From Candidatus Pelethomonas intestinigallinarum (GTDB taxonomy: Bacteria; Bacillota; Clostridia; Oscillospirales; Oscillospiraceae): DNA of 7,604 nucleotides. The position numbers were made by a program, and so were the translations under genes. The DNA lies in contig DVGP01000106.1 of the NCBI GenBank assembly GCA_018712665.1, forward strand, positions 1-7,604, written 5' to 3'. Below, piece by piece: positions 1 through 5,640 of this stretch. Every line of letters starts with the position of its first letter. The stretch's first letter is position 1. Below the pieces are notes generated by a model. It was given only the letters and a program-made list of their open reading frames with translations. It was not told where the DNA came from and ran no database searches.

Positions 1-1
1 A

Positions 2-184
2 GAGGAAATCGGAGGAAAGAATAGGCGTTTGGGCTTTTCCGGCAAATATTTGAACGAAGCTAGGCTTACTGAGTTGCTTGATAGCAGTGAGAAACCCATA
101 CCCGAAGAAGATCAGGTGGTCGATTTTGACCAATATATCACCAGTTTTTCAGACCTGATCAAAATCCAAGAGCAAAATCCCTAA
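2..184 (+). CDS. 3' end of an unrecognised protein (partial, AT-rich)
   Basis: The frame is open from the left edge of the window to a TAA at 182-184, giving 60 residues that begin EEIGGKNRRLGFSG and end SDLIKIQEQNP. The tail is hydrophilic and charged, with no membrane segment or motif that I recognise. By hand count the stretch is about 43% GC, clearly below the genes to its right, and its codons are A/T-ending far more often. It stops about 40 bp before the broken front of a polysaccharide deacetylase gene. That position suggests it is the last gene of an integrated element, where a recombinase or accessory gene often lies beside the attachment site. That role is inferred from position alone; the tail does not identify the protein. 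Confidence 0.6.
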   Translation, partial: EEIGGKNRRLGFSGKYLNEARLTELLDSSEKPIPEEDQVVDFDQYITSFSDLIKIQEQNP

Positions 185-221
185 ACTCCTTGTGCCCCAA
201 TGACTTGAACCCCTTGCCAGC

Positions 222-464
222 GGGGACAGTCTGGACTGGAAGGACATCTCGGCAAGCGAAATCACCCAGCGGGTGACGGAGCGGGTAAAGAGCGGATCCA
301 TCTGCCTGTTCCACAACGCCGCCCTCCACACCCCGGAAGCCCTCCCCGCCATCCTGGACTACATGGCGGAGAACGGCTACACTGTGGTGCCTATCTCTCA
401 GATCCTGCTGGAGGGCGAGTACTACATGGACCACACCGGTATGCAGTGCCCGGCGGAGGCGTAG
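222..464 (+). pseudogene. Polysaccharide deacetylase, C-terminal fragment (5' truncated)
   Basis: This is the last part of a NodB-homology (carbohydrate esterase 4) deacetylase of the PdaA/PdaB type, which removes acetyl groups from peptidoglycan or related polysaccharide at the cell surface. About 80 residues remain. They start at DSLDWKD and include the late NodB segment SICLFHNAALHTPEALPAIL, which carries the conserved histidine, followed by DYMAENGYTVVPISQILL and a short tail. The front of the domain, with the Asp-His-His metal site and catalytic Asp, is absent. The frame is closed by TGA at 201-203, and the residues between it and DSLDW do not resemble the family. A GTG at 273 could start translation but would give only 63 residues, too few for a fold. 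I infer the gene was cut by insertion of the AT-rich DNA to its left; its front half may lie at the other end of that element. Confidence 0.8.
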
Positions 465-530
465 CCAGTCCTCCATCTGCAGAAATGGCGGAGGCCACTT
501 TTTCTATGGATGACACCAGCACTCAAAAGC

Positions 531-566
531 GGAGGCGCCCGGCTTACGCCGGGCGCCTCCATTTTT
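531..566 (+). terminator. Strong intrinsic terminator, possibly bidirectional
   Basis: A perfect 13-bp GC-rich stem pairs 531-543 with 548-560 around the tetraloop TTAC and is followed by ATTTTT at 561-566. On the + strand it ends transcription coming from the deacetylase remnant. On the - strand the same stem is followed by GCTTTTGAG, so it can also stop leftward transcription from kbl. Convergent genes often share such a hairpin. Confidence 0.9.
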
Positions 567-572
567 AGGTCC

Positions 573-613
573 GCGGCCACGGCGCGCCGCTGATCGGGGC
601 GCGCCGTGGCCGC
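573..613 (-). terminator. Long perfect hairpin downstream of kbl
   Basis: A 16-bp perfect inverted repeat pairs 573-588 with 598-613 around a 9-nt loop, 35 bp past the kbl stop. Each arm contains GGCGCGCC. There is no good U-tract on either side (minus-strand sequence after it is GGACCTAAAAAT), so it may act as an mRNA 3'-end stabiliser in front of the real terminator at 531-566 rather than as a terminator alone. Confidence 0.5.
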
Positions 614-647
614 AAATTTTCAGCTATGCCAGAAACTGGCGAAAGGC

Positions 648-1835
648 TCAGAGGCCCATCTCCGCCTTGACCTCCTTGAAGCACTTCACGGCGAAGTCCA
701 GGTCCTCCTTGGTGTGACCGGCGGAGATCTGGGTGCGGATGCGGTCCTTGCCCTTGGGCACCACGGGGTAGCAGAAGGCCACCACGTACACGCCCTTTTC
801 CAGCATCCGCTCGGCGAACTCGTGGGCGGTCCTGGGGTCGGGGAGCATGACGGGGACAATGGGGTGCTCCCCGGGCAGCAGGTCGAAACCCAGCTTCTCC
901 ATCTCGGCGCGGAAGTACCGGGCGTTTTCGTGGACCTTGTCCCGCAGCTCCGTGGAGGCGGTGAGCAGCTCCAGGGTCTTCAGGGAGGCGGCGCAGATGG
1001 CCGGAGCCAGGGTGTTGGAGAAGAGGTAGGGCCGGCTGCGCTGGCGCAGCAGGTCCACGATCTCCTGCCGGGCGGCGGTGTAGCCGCCGGAGGCCCCGCC
1101 CAGGGCCTTGCCGAAGGTACCGGTGAGGATGTCTACCCGGCCCTGGACGCCGCAGAACTCCGGAGTGCCCCGGCCCTTGTCCCCCATGAAGCCCACGGCG
1201 TGGCTGTCGTCCACCATCACCAGGGCGTCAAACTCATCGGCCAGATCGCAGATCCCCTGGAGGTTGGCGATGTAGCCGTCCATGGAGAACACGCCGTCGG
1301 TAGCGATGAGCTTCACCTGGCAGCTGGAGGCCTTGGCGTCCTCCAGGCACCGGCGCAGGTCCGCCATGTCGTTGTTCTTGTAGCGGTAGCGCTTGGCCTT
1401 GCACAGCCGCACGCCGTCGATGATGGACGCGTGGTTCAGCTCGTCGGAGATCACCGCGTCCTCGGGCCCCAGCAGGGTCTCGAAGAGACCGCCGTTGGCG
1501 TCGAAGCAGGAGGAGTAGAGAATGGCGTCGTCCATGCCCAGAAACTCCGCCAGCTTCCCCTCCAGCTCCTTGTGGATGGCCTGGGTGCCGCAGATAAACC
1601 GCACGGAGCTCAGGCCGAAGCCCCACCGGTCATAGCTCTCCTTGGCCGCCTGGATGAGGGCCGGGTGGTCGCTGAGCCCCAGATAGTTGTTGGCGCACAT
1701 GTTCACCACCCGCTTGGCCTGGGTGGTGTCGATGCGGGAGAGCTGGGGTGTGGTGATCACCCGCTCCTCCCGCCAGGTCCCCGCCTCCCGGATGGACTCC
1801 AGCTCTCCGCGGTACTTCTCAATAGCCTGCTTCAT
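648..1835 (-). CDS. kbl: Glycine C-acetyltransferase (2-amino-3-ketobutyrate CoA ligase)
   Basis: This PLP-dependent alpha-oxoamine synthase interconverts 2-amino-3-oxobutyrate plus CoA with glycine plus acetyl-CoA, the second step of threonine breakdown, in the cytosol. The 395-residue length matches the family (about 398). Landmarks along the chain are CANNYLGLSDHP (48-58), SVRFICGTQ (77-85), SSCFDANGGLFETLLG (108-123), ELNHASIIDGVRLCKAKRYR (132-151), VDDSHAVGF (208-216), the PLP-lysine segment TGTFGKALGG with Lys243, and RSRPYLFSN (266-274). The near-verbatim match to enterobacterial Kbl from memory favours Kbl over BioF or HemA. The ATG is preceded by AGGAGGA with about 7 nt spacing. It is the last gene of the leftward block, 68 bp after the deacylase gene. 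The usual partner, threonine 3-dehydrogenase (tdh), is not in the window, so the substrate must be made by an enzyme encoded elsewhere or the enzyme works in the glycine-to-ketobutyrate direction. Confidence 0.96.
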   Translation of the reverse strand: MKQAIEKYRGELESIREAGTWREERVITTPQLSRIDTTQAKRVVNMCANNYLGLSDHPALIQAAKESYDRWGFGLSSVRFICGTQAIHKELEGKLAEFLGMDDAILYSSCFDANGGLFETLLGPEDAVISDELNHASIIDGVRLCKAKRYRYKNNDMADLRRCLEDAKASSCQVKLIATDGVFSMDGYIANLQGICDLADEFDALVMVDDSHAVGFMGDKGRGTPEFCGVQGRVDILTGTFGKALGGASGGYTAARQEIVDLLRQRSRPYLFSNTLAPAICAASLKTLELLTASTELRDKVHENARYFRAEMEKLGFDLLPGEHPIVPVMLPDPRTAHEFAERMLEKGVYVVAFCYPVVPKGKDRIRTQISAGHTKEDLDFAVKCFKEVKAEMGL

Positions 1836-1903
1836 ATCCGTATTCCTCCTGCTTTATTTTTATTGAAATTTGGATCATCAACAAACTGAACTGCGGTGTG
1901 GCG

Positions 1904-2392
1904 TCAGACGACCACATCCTCCGCCTTTGCCCCGACGAGGGCGATCAGGTCTCCGGGCCTGACCTCCACCTGAAAGCCGATTTTCCCGGCGGAGACCAGG
2001 ATGGTCTCCTGGTCCAGGGCGCTGCGGTGGAACACCGTGGGAAAGAGCTTTTTCATCCCCACCGGGGAGCAGCCCCCGTGGACGTAGCCCGTCAGGGGCA
2101 GCAGCTCCTTACTGGGCAGCATGGCCACGGACTTCTCCCCCACCGCCCTGGCCGCCTTCTTCAGGTCCAGGGTGGCCGCCACGGGGATGTCGAAGACATA
2201 GAATCCCCCGGAGGCCCCCCTTGTTACCAGTGTCTTGAACACCCGGTCCGGGTCCAGCCCCAGGCTCCGGGCCACCGTCACCCCGTCGGGGGCCTCGCCG
2301 TCCCCGTGGGGGTAGGCGTGGGGGGTGTAAGGGACCTTTTTCTGGTCCAGTAAGCGCATGACGTTGGTTTTTTCTTCTTTCTGCTTTGCCAT
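1904..2392 (-). CDS. ybaK: Cys-tRNA(Pro) deacylase, YbaK/EbsC family
   Basis: This is a free-standing trans-editing enzyme of the bacterial ProX/YbaK superfamily. It hydrolyses cysteine mischarged onto tRNA(Pro) by prolyl-tRNA synthetase and acts in the cytosol. The 162-residue length is typical. The diagnostic features are VARSLGLDPDRVFKTLV (40-56) with the conserved catalytic-site Lys53, FDIPVAATLDLKKAARA (67-83), the LPLTGYVHGGCSPVGMKK stretch (98-115) and a C-terminal GDLIALVGA. The ATG is preceded by GAGGTGAT about 5 nt upstream. Only 18 bp separate it from the membrane-protein gene before it, so the two are almost surely co-transcribed. YbaK can show broader thioester-type editing, so the exact mischarged substrate in this organism is assumed from family knowledge. 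Confidence 0.93.
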   Translation of the reverse strand: MAKQKEEKTNVMRLLDQKKVPYTPHAYPHGDGEAPDGVTVARSLGLDPDRVFKTLVTRGASGGFYVFDIPVAATLDLKKAARAVGEKSVAMLPSKELLPLTGYVHGGCSPVGMKKLFPTVFHRSALDQETILVSAGKIGFQVEVRPGDLIALVGAKAEDVVV

Positions 2393-2410
2393 GGTATCAC
2401 CTCGAACAAG

Positions 2411-3148
2411 TCATTCGATCACGGTGGCGCCCCAGATATAGACGCCCAGAGCCACTGCCGTAAGCAGGACCCAGTTCACCTTCTGCATGGCCAGGTAGAA
2501 GTCCGTGGGCTCCGGGTCCCGCACCGACAGGGCGTGCTGGAAGCGAAAGAAAAACCTGGGAAAAGCCACCATGGTGGCGGCGAGAAGGCTGAAAAACACC
2601 CCCAAAGCATAGGCTGTCCAGCTCCCGCGGCAGACGGTGTCCGGTCCCAGGGCAAAGCGGACCACGTCGCTGGCCTCCAACGCAAAGTTGTCCCAGGAGC
2701 TGGAATAGGAGGTGAAGTAGTGGACGAGCGGCCCGATCTCCCGGGAGCCGTCCTCCAGATAGAGCGCGCCGGAATCCCTGTCGCAGCCACCAGAGAAGAT
2801 CGACGTTCCGTCCAGAAATACCTCGATCCTGGGCACGTCGCCGCCGTGTTCCCGGGAGATGGTCCCCTCCGGCCAGGTCACCCGGCCGGTCTGGCGAAGG
2901 CGGCTGCCGACGGTGAACTCCACCACCGTATCCGCCCCGTCGGGCCAGACCCGGATGGCGATATCCTCGCCATAGACGGCGCTGGTGTAGACAGCCGCGT
3001 TCCCTTCCTCAGCGGGGCGCAGCAGGCTGCCGCCCCACTGCACCAGAGGCTGGCTCCGATTGACCCCGGTGAGGACGGCAAAGAGCACCGTTATGGCCGC
3101 CAGCAGGCCCAGCAGGATCTTTTGCAGCAGGGTGCGCTTCTCGCTCAT
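2411..3148 (-). CDS. Small membrane protein of unknown function
   Basis: I do not recognise a family in this 245-residue protein. It has a basic N-terminus and a first membrane segment at about 10-28. A soluble, mostly beta-looking region of about 145 residues follows (30-175), with two cysteines at 122 and 173. Two more membrane segments lie at about 178-198 and 224-243, joined by a basic and then acidic loop that contains RDPEPTDFYLAMQKVNW. By the positive-inside rule the basic N-terminus and the FFFRF...R loop face the cytoplasm, so the middle domain would lie outside the membrane. The ATG has a strong AAGGAGGA site about 7 nt upstream. The gene lies 250 bp beyond the uvrB stop, just past the duplicated uvrB end, and 18 bp before the deacylase gene. 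Its role with those neighbours is unknown; a sensor or envelope function would be a guess. Confidence 0.82.
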   Translation of the reverse strand: MSEKRTLLQKILLGLLAAITVLFAVLTGVNRSQPLVQWGGSLLRPAEEGNAAVYTSAVYGEDIAIRVWPDGADTVVEFTVGSRLRQTGRVTWPEGTISREHGGDVPRIEVFLDGTSIFSGGCDRDSGALYLEDGSREIGPLVHYFTSYSSSWDNFALEASDVVRFALGPDTVCRGSWTAYALGVFFSLLAATMVAFPRFFFRFQHALSVRDPEPTDFYLAMQKVNWVLLTAVALGVYIWGATVIE

Positions 3149-3164
3149 CGTCGGTTCCTCCTTC

Positions 3165-3260
3165 TCAAGGGTTACACGTTTCCTGTTTCAGCCGCGCCCG
3201 CAGCTCTGTCAAGCGATCTCTCAAAACGGCGGCGTACTCGAATTCCAGCATCTTCGCCGC
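3165..3260 (-). pseudogene. Stranded duplicate of the uvrB 3' end
   Basis: On the minus strand this segment encodes AAKMLEFEYAAVLRDRLTEL followed by RARLKQETCNP and a TGA at 3165-3167, the same UVR-motif tail as the intact uvrB. It has no start codon or ribosome site of its own and lies beyond the uvrB stop, so it is a non-functional leftover. The two tails differ in one residue (RARLK here, RAQLK in uvrB) and in the extra QETCNP here. This copy runs straight into the ribosome site of the next gene, so I infer it is the original end of uvrB, and that the tail now in use was rebuilt when the element at 3252-3397 arrived. Confidence 0.75.
3187..3260. repeat. 74-bp direct repeat, outer copy
   Basis: This segment matches 3403-3476 at 72 of 74 positions, with differences at 3193/3409 (C/T) and 3216/3432 (A/G). 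Further left, both copies are preceded by an AAGG(G)TTAC block, separated from the match by an extra 11 nt in this copy. That suggests the original duplication was somewhat longer than the clean match. Confidence 0.95.
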
Positions 3261-3397
3261 GCCGCCCCACGGAGCTCCGCTCCGCGGGGACCCCCTCGGC
3301 ATTCCACCTGCGCGGGGCAAGTGAATTGCCCCTTGCGCCGAGGTTTTGCTCCGCAAAACGCTCGTGCGGCGCATCCGCGCCGGGGGAGGCGGCGAAG
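3252..3397 (-). repeat. Palindrome-rich element between the two uvrB ends (MITE-like or structured RNA)
   Basis: A 9-bp terminal inverted repeat pairs CTTCGCCGC at 3252-3260 with GCGGCGAAG at 3389-3397. Inside are a hairpin at 3265-3289 (six-base arms, TCC loop, flanked by CCCC/GGGG), a 7-bp stem 3294-3300/3337-3343 enclosing a hairpin 3314-3320/3326-3332 (GGGGCAA/TTGCCCC), a hairpin 3343-3349/3353-3359 (GTTTTGC/GCAAAAC, TCC loop), and a hairpin 3367-3372/3377-3382 (CGGCGC/GCGCCG). The 3265-3289 stem has one non-Watson-Crick position that is a G-U pair in leftward RNA but A-C on the other strand, which favours a fold in the uvrB transcript. There is no U-tract, so it is not an ordinary terminator. 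No protein is encoded. Whether it occurs elsewhere in the genome cannot be seen here. Confidence 0.75.
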
Positions 3398-3398
3398 G

Positions 3399-5366
3399 TT
3401 ACTTCAGCTGCGCCCGCAGCTCTGTCAAGCGGTCTCTCAAAACGGCGGCGTACTCGAATTCCAGCATCTTCGCCGCCTCTTTCATCTGCTTCTCCACCCG
3501 GGCGATCTCCTCGGTGAGCTCGGCGGGAGTGAGCTTCCGCCCGGCCTTCTTCTGGGTCTCCTCGGCGGCCTGGGAGATCTCCAGGATCTCCCGGACGGAC
3601 TTGATCACCGTCTTGGGCACGATGCCGTGGGCTTTGTTGTACGCGTCCTGGATCTTCCGGCGGCGCTCAGTCTCGTCCATGGCGGCCTTCATGCTCCGGG
3701 TGATGGTGTCGGCGTAGAGGATGACCATGCCCTCGGCGTTCCGGGCCGCCCGGCCGATGGTCTGGATCAGGCTGGTCTCGGACCGGAGGAAGCCCTCCTT
3801 GTCCGCGTCCAGGATGGCCACCAGGCTCACCTCCGGCATGTCCAGGCCCTCCCGCAGGAGGTTGATGCCCACCAGCACGTCGAACTCCCCCAGCCGCAGG
3901 TCCCGGATCAGCTGCATCCGCTCGATGGTCTCCACGTCGTGGTGCATGTACCGCACCCGGATGCCCGCCTTTTTCAGATATTCCGTCAGGTCCTCGGCCA
4001 TCTTTTTGGTCAGAGTGGTCACCAGCACCCGCTCGTTCCGCGCCGCCCGGGCGTTGATCTCCCCAATGAGGTCGTCGATCTGGCCCTGGACGGGCCGGAC
4101 CTCCACCCGGGGGTCCAGAAGGCCCGTGGGACGGATGACCTGCTCCACGATCTGGTCCGCCTGGCCCCGCTCGTACTCGGCGGGAGTGGCGGAGACGTAG
4201 ACCGCCTGGTGGAACCGCTCCTGGAACTCGTCGAACTTCAAGGGCCGGTTGTCGAAGGCGCAGGGCAGGCGGAAGCCGTATTCGACCAGGCTCTCCTTCC
4301 GGGCCCGGTCCCCGTTGTACATGGCCCGGACCTGGGGCAGGGTCACGTGGCTCTCGTCCACGAAGAGGATGAAGTCGTCTGGGAAGTAGTCCATCAGCGT
4401 CATGGGCGGGGAGCCCACGGGCCGGTTGGAGATCACCCGGCTGTAGTTCTCGATGCCGGAGCAATAGCCCAACTCCCGCATCATCTCCATGTCGTAGGTG
4501 GTCCGCTGGCGGATGCGCTGGGCCTCCACCAGCTTGCCGTGCTCCACGAACCAGGCCTCCCGCTCATCCAGCTCCTTGCCGATCTCCACAATGGCCCGGT
4601 CCATCTTCTCCTTGGAGGTGACGTAGTGGCTGGCGGGCCAGACGGGGATGGCGGTGAGGCGGCGGGTGACGGCCCCGGTGACCGGGTCGATCTCGCTGAG
4701 GCGGTCGATCTCGTCGCCGAAGAACTCCACCCGGATGGCGCTGCTCTTCCAGTAGGCGGGCCACAGCTCCACCGTGTCCCCCCGGACCCGGAACATGTTC
4801 CGCTCAAAGGCGATGTCGTTGCGCTCGTAGCGGATCTCGATGAGCCGACGCAGCAGGTCGTCCCGCTCCATGGTGGCCCCCACGCTCAGGGAGATCATCA
4901 TGTGCTGGAAGTCGTCGGGCTCCCCCAGGCCGTAGATGCAGCTGACGGAGGAGACCACGATCACGTCCCGCCGCTCCAGCAGGGAGGCGGTGGCCGCCAG
5001 CCGCAGCCGGTCGATCTCCTCGTTGACGGAGGCGTCCTTCTCGATGAAGGTGTCCGTGTGGGCGATGTAGGCCTCCGGCTGATAGTAGTCGTAGTAGGAG
5101 ACGAAGTACTCCACCGCGTTGTTGGGGAAAAACTCCCGGAACTCCTCGCACAGCTGGGCCGCCAGGGTCTTGTTGTGTGCCAGCACCAGGGTGGGCCGCT
5201 GGACGGCCTCGATGACCTTGGCCATGGTGTAGGTCTTGCCCGAGCCGGTGACGCCCAGGAGGACCTGCTCCCGCAGACCGTCCTCGATGCCCCGGGCCAG
5301 CTTCTCGATGGCCTGGGGCTGGTCCCCGGAGGGCGTGTATTCCGATACGACCTTGAATTCAGGCAT
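3399..5366 (-). CDS. uvrB: Excinuclease ABC subunit B
   Basis: UvrB is the damage-verifying helicase-like subunit of nucleotide excision repair. It is loaded by UvrA and recruits UvrC for the two incisions. The protein from this start has 655 residues, close to the usual 660-670. Seen in order are Walker A GVTGSGKT (38-45), AHNKTLAAQL (63-72), the tyrosine-rich beta-hairpin YFVSYYDYYQPEAY (87-100), motif II VDESHVTLPQ (336-345), SATPAEYE (392-399), TTLTKKMAEDL (450-460), LLREGLDMPEVSL (503-515), QTIGRAARN (535-543), and the C-terminal UVR motif (about 623-655). The start at 5366 is chosen because GGGAGGT lies 7 nt upstream and the protein begins MPEFKVVSEYTPSGDQP as in homologues. The frame stays open further upstream, to 5543, but that sequence holds the promoter. 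The extreme C-terminus was apparently rebuilt by the duplication beyond it and still carries a complete UVR motif. It heads the leftward gene block. Confidence 0.97.
   Translation of the reverse strand: MPEFKVVSEYTPSGDQPQAIEKLARGIEDGLREQVLLGVTGSGKTYTMAKVIEAVQRPTLVLAHNKTLAAQLCEEFREFFPNNAVEYFVSYYDYYQPEAYIAHTDTFIEKDASVNEEIDRLRLAATASLLERRDVIVVSSVSCIYGLGEPDDFQHMMISLSVGATMERDDLLRRLIEIRYERNDIAFERNMFRVRGDTVELWPAYWKSSAIRVEFFGDEIDRLSEIDPVTGAVTRRLTAIPVWPASHYVTSKEKMDRAIVEIGKELDEREAWFVEHGKLVEAQRIRQRTTYDMEMMRELGYCSGIENYSRVISNRPVGSPPMTLMDYFPDDFILFVDESHVTLPQVRAMYNGDRARKESLVEYGFRLPCAFDNRPLKFDEFQERFHQAVYVSATPAEYERGQADQIVEQVIRPTGLLDPRVEVRPVQGQIDDLIGEINARAARNERVLVTTLTKKMAEDLTEYLKKAGIRVRYMHHDVETIERMQLIRDLRLGEFDVLVGINLLREGLDMPEVSLVAILDADKEGFLRSETSLIQTIGRAARNAEGMVILYADTITRSMKAAMDETERRRKIQDAYNKAHGIVPKTVIKSVREILEISQAAEETQKKAGRKLTPAELTEEIARVEKQMKEAAKMLEFEYAAVLRDRLTELRAQLK
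3403..3476. repeat. 74-bp direct repeat, inner copy (end of functional uvrB)
   Basis: This is the partner of 3187-3260, at a fixed offset of 216 bp. It supplies the last 25 codons of the intact uvrB, most of the UVR motif that docks UvrC. The element begins within a few bases of the uvrB stop codon. Confidence 0.95.
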
Positions 5367-5420
5367 GACCATACCTCCCACATGCGGGACCACGCTCCGG
5401 GCGCGGCCCCTCTCCGATAC

Positions 5421-5450
5421 AGTATACCGCCAACTGCCCCCTGGGGTCAA
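5421..5450 (-). promoter_or_regulatory. uvrB sigma-A promoter
   Basis: Read leftward, TTGACC (5450-5445) and TATACT (5426-5421) are separated by 18 bp, a close match to consensus. The start point would fall near 5414, giving a leader of about 48 nt with the GGGAGGT site. I looked for a LexA box (GAAC-N4-GTTC type) around it and found none, so damage induction is not supported by the sequence. Confidence 0.8.
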
Positions 5451-5561
5451 CACCTGATTGACAAAATCAAACGTTTTTGTATGCCACCGGCGGTCTCTTT
5501 CCCGCCAGATTGTTCTTTTTTTCAAAAACCGCCGCCAAAGCAAAATTTCCCGCCGGCCCGC

Positions 5562-5590
5562 TTGACAATATCGAATATCAATATTATACT
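5562..5590 (+). promoter_or_regulatory. padR-operon sigma-A promoter
   Basis: TTGACA at 5562-5567 and TATACT at 5585-5590 are spaced by exactly 17 bp, which is essentially consensus apart from one -10 base. Such a strong promoter in front of a repressor gene implies that it is normally held off. The spacer itself contains one arm of the operator described separately. The predicted leader is about 45 nt. Confidence 0.88.
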
Positions 5591-5619
5591 GAAACCAGAA
5601 ATAGCGATATTCGATATTC
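5567..5619. promoter_or_regulatory. Likely PadR operator: inverted repeat around the -10 box
   Basis: AATATCGAATATC (5567-5579, in the -35/-10 spacer) and GATATTCGATATT (5606-5618, in the early leader) are perfect 13-bp reverse complements. The right arm is also a tandem heptamer, GATATTC twice (5606-5619). The two arms bracket the -10 element and start point. A PadR dimer at each arm would block polymerase. Binding by this particular PadR is inferred from position and symmetry. Confidence 0.75.
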
Positions 5620-5640
5620 AGCCGGAGAGGAGGTGGGGCC

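Noticed and set aside
470..503. Hairpin plus TTTTT directly after the deacetylase fragment
   Set aside because: The stem CCTCC/GGAGG is only 5 bp with a long loop. The terminator at 531-566 is much stronger and explains the region.
606..1889. A 427-codon open frame on the + strand opposite kbl
   Set aside because: It is the antisense shadow of kbl. It has no ribosome site and no family resemblance, while the kbl strand matches a known enzyme throughout.
3165..3374. Separate 69-codon gene on the minus strand carrying a UVR motif
   Set aside because: Its front half translates the palindromic element and it lacks a ribosome site. It is explained as the duplicated uvrB end joined to the element.
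3252..3476. CRISPR array
   Set aside because: There are only two direct copies, 74 bp long, and they lie in coding sequence of uvrB. There is no repeat-spacer rhythm and no cas gene.
5373..5460. Possible LexA/SOS box for uvrB
   Set aside because: No GAAC-N4-GTTC or close variant could be found near the promoter on either strand.
5458..5482. Second + strand promoter (TTGACA at 5458-5463, TTGTAT at 5477-5482)
   Set aside because: The spacing is only 13 bp, and no gene starts nearby. The promoter at 5562-5590 is far better.
5367..5543. N-terminal extension of UvrB to an upstream ATG
   Set aside because: The extension covers the -10/-35 promoter and the ribosome site, and homologues start at MPEFKVVSEYTPSG.
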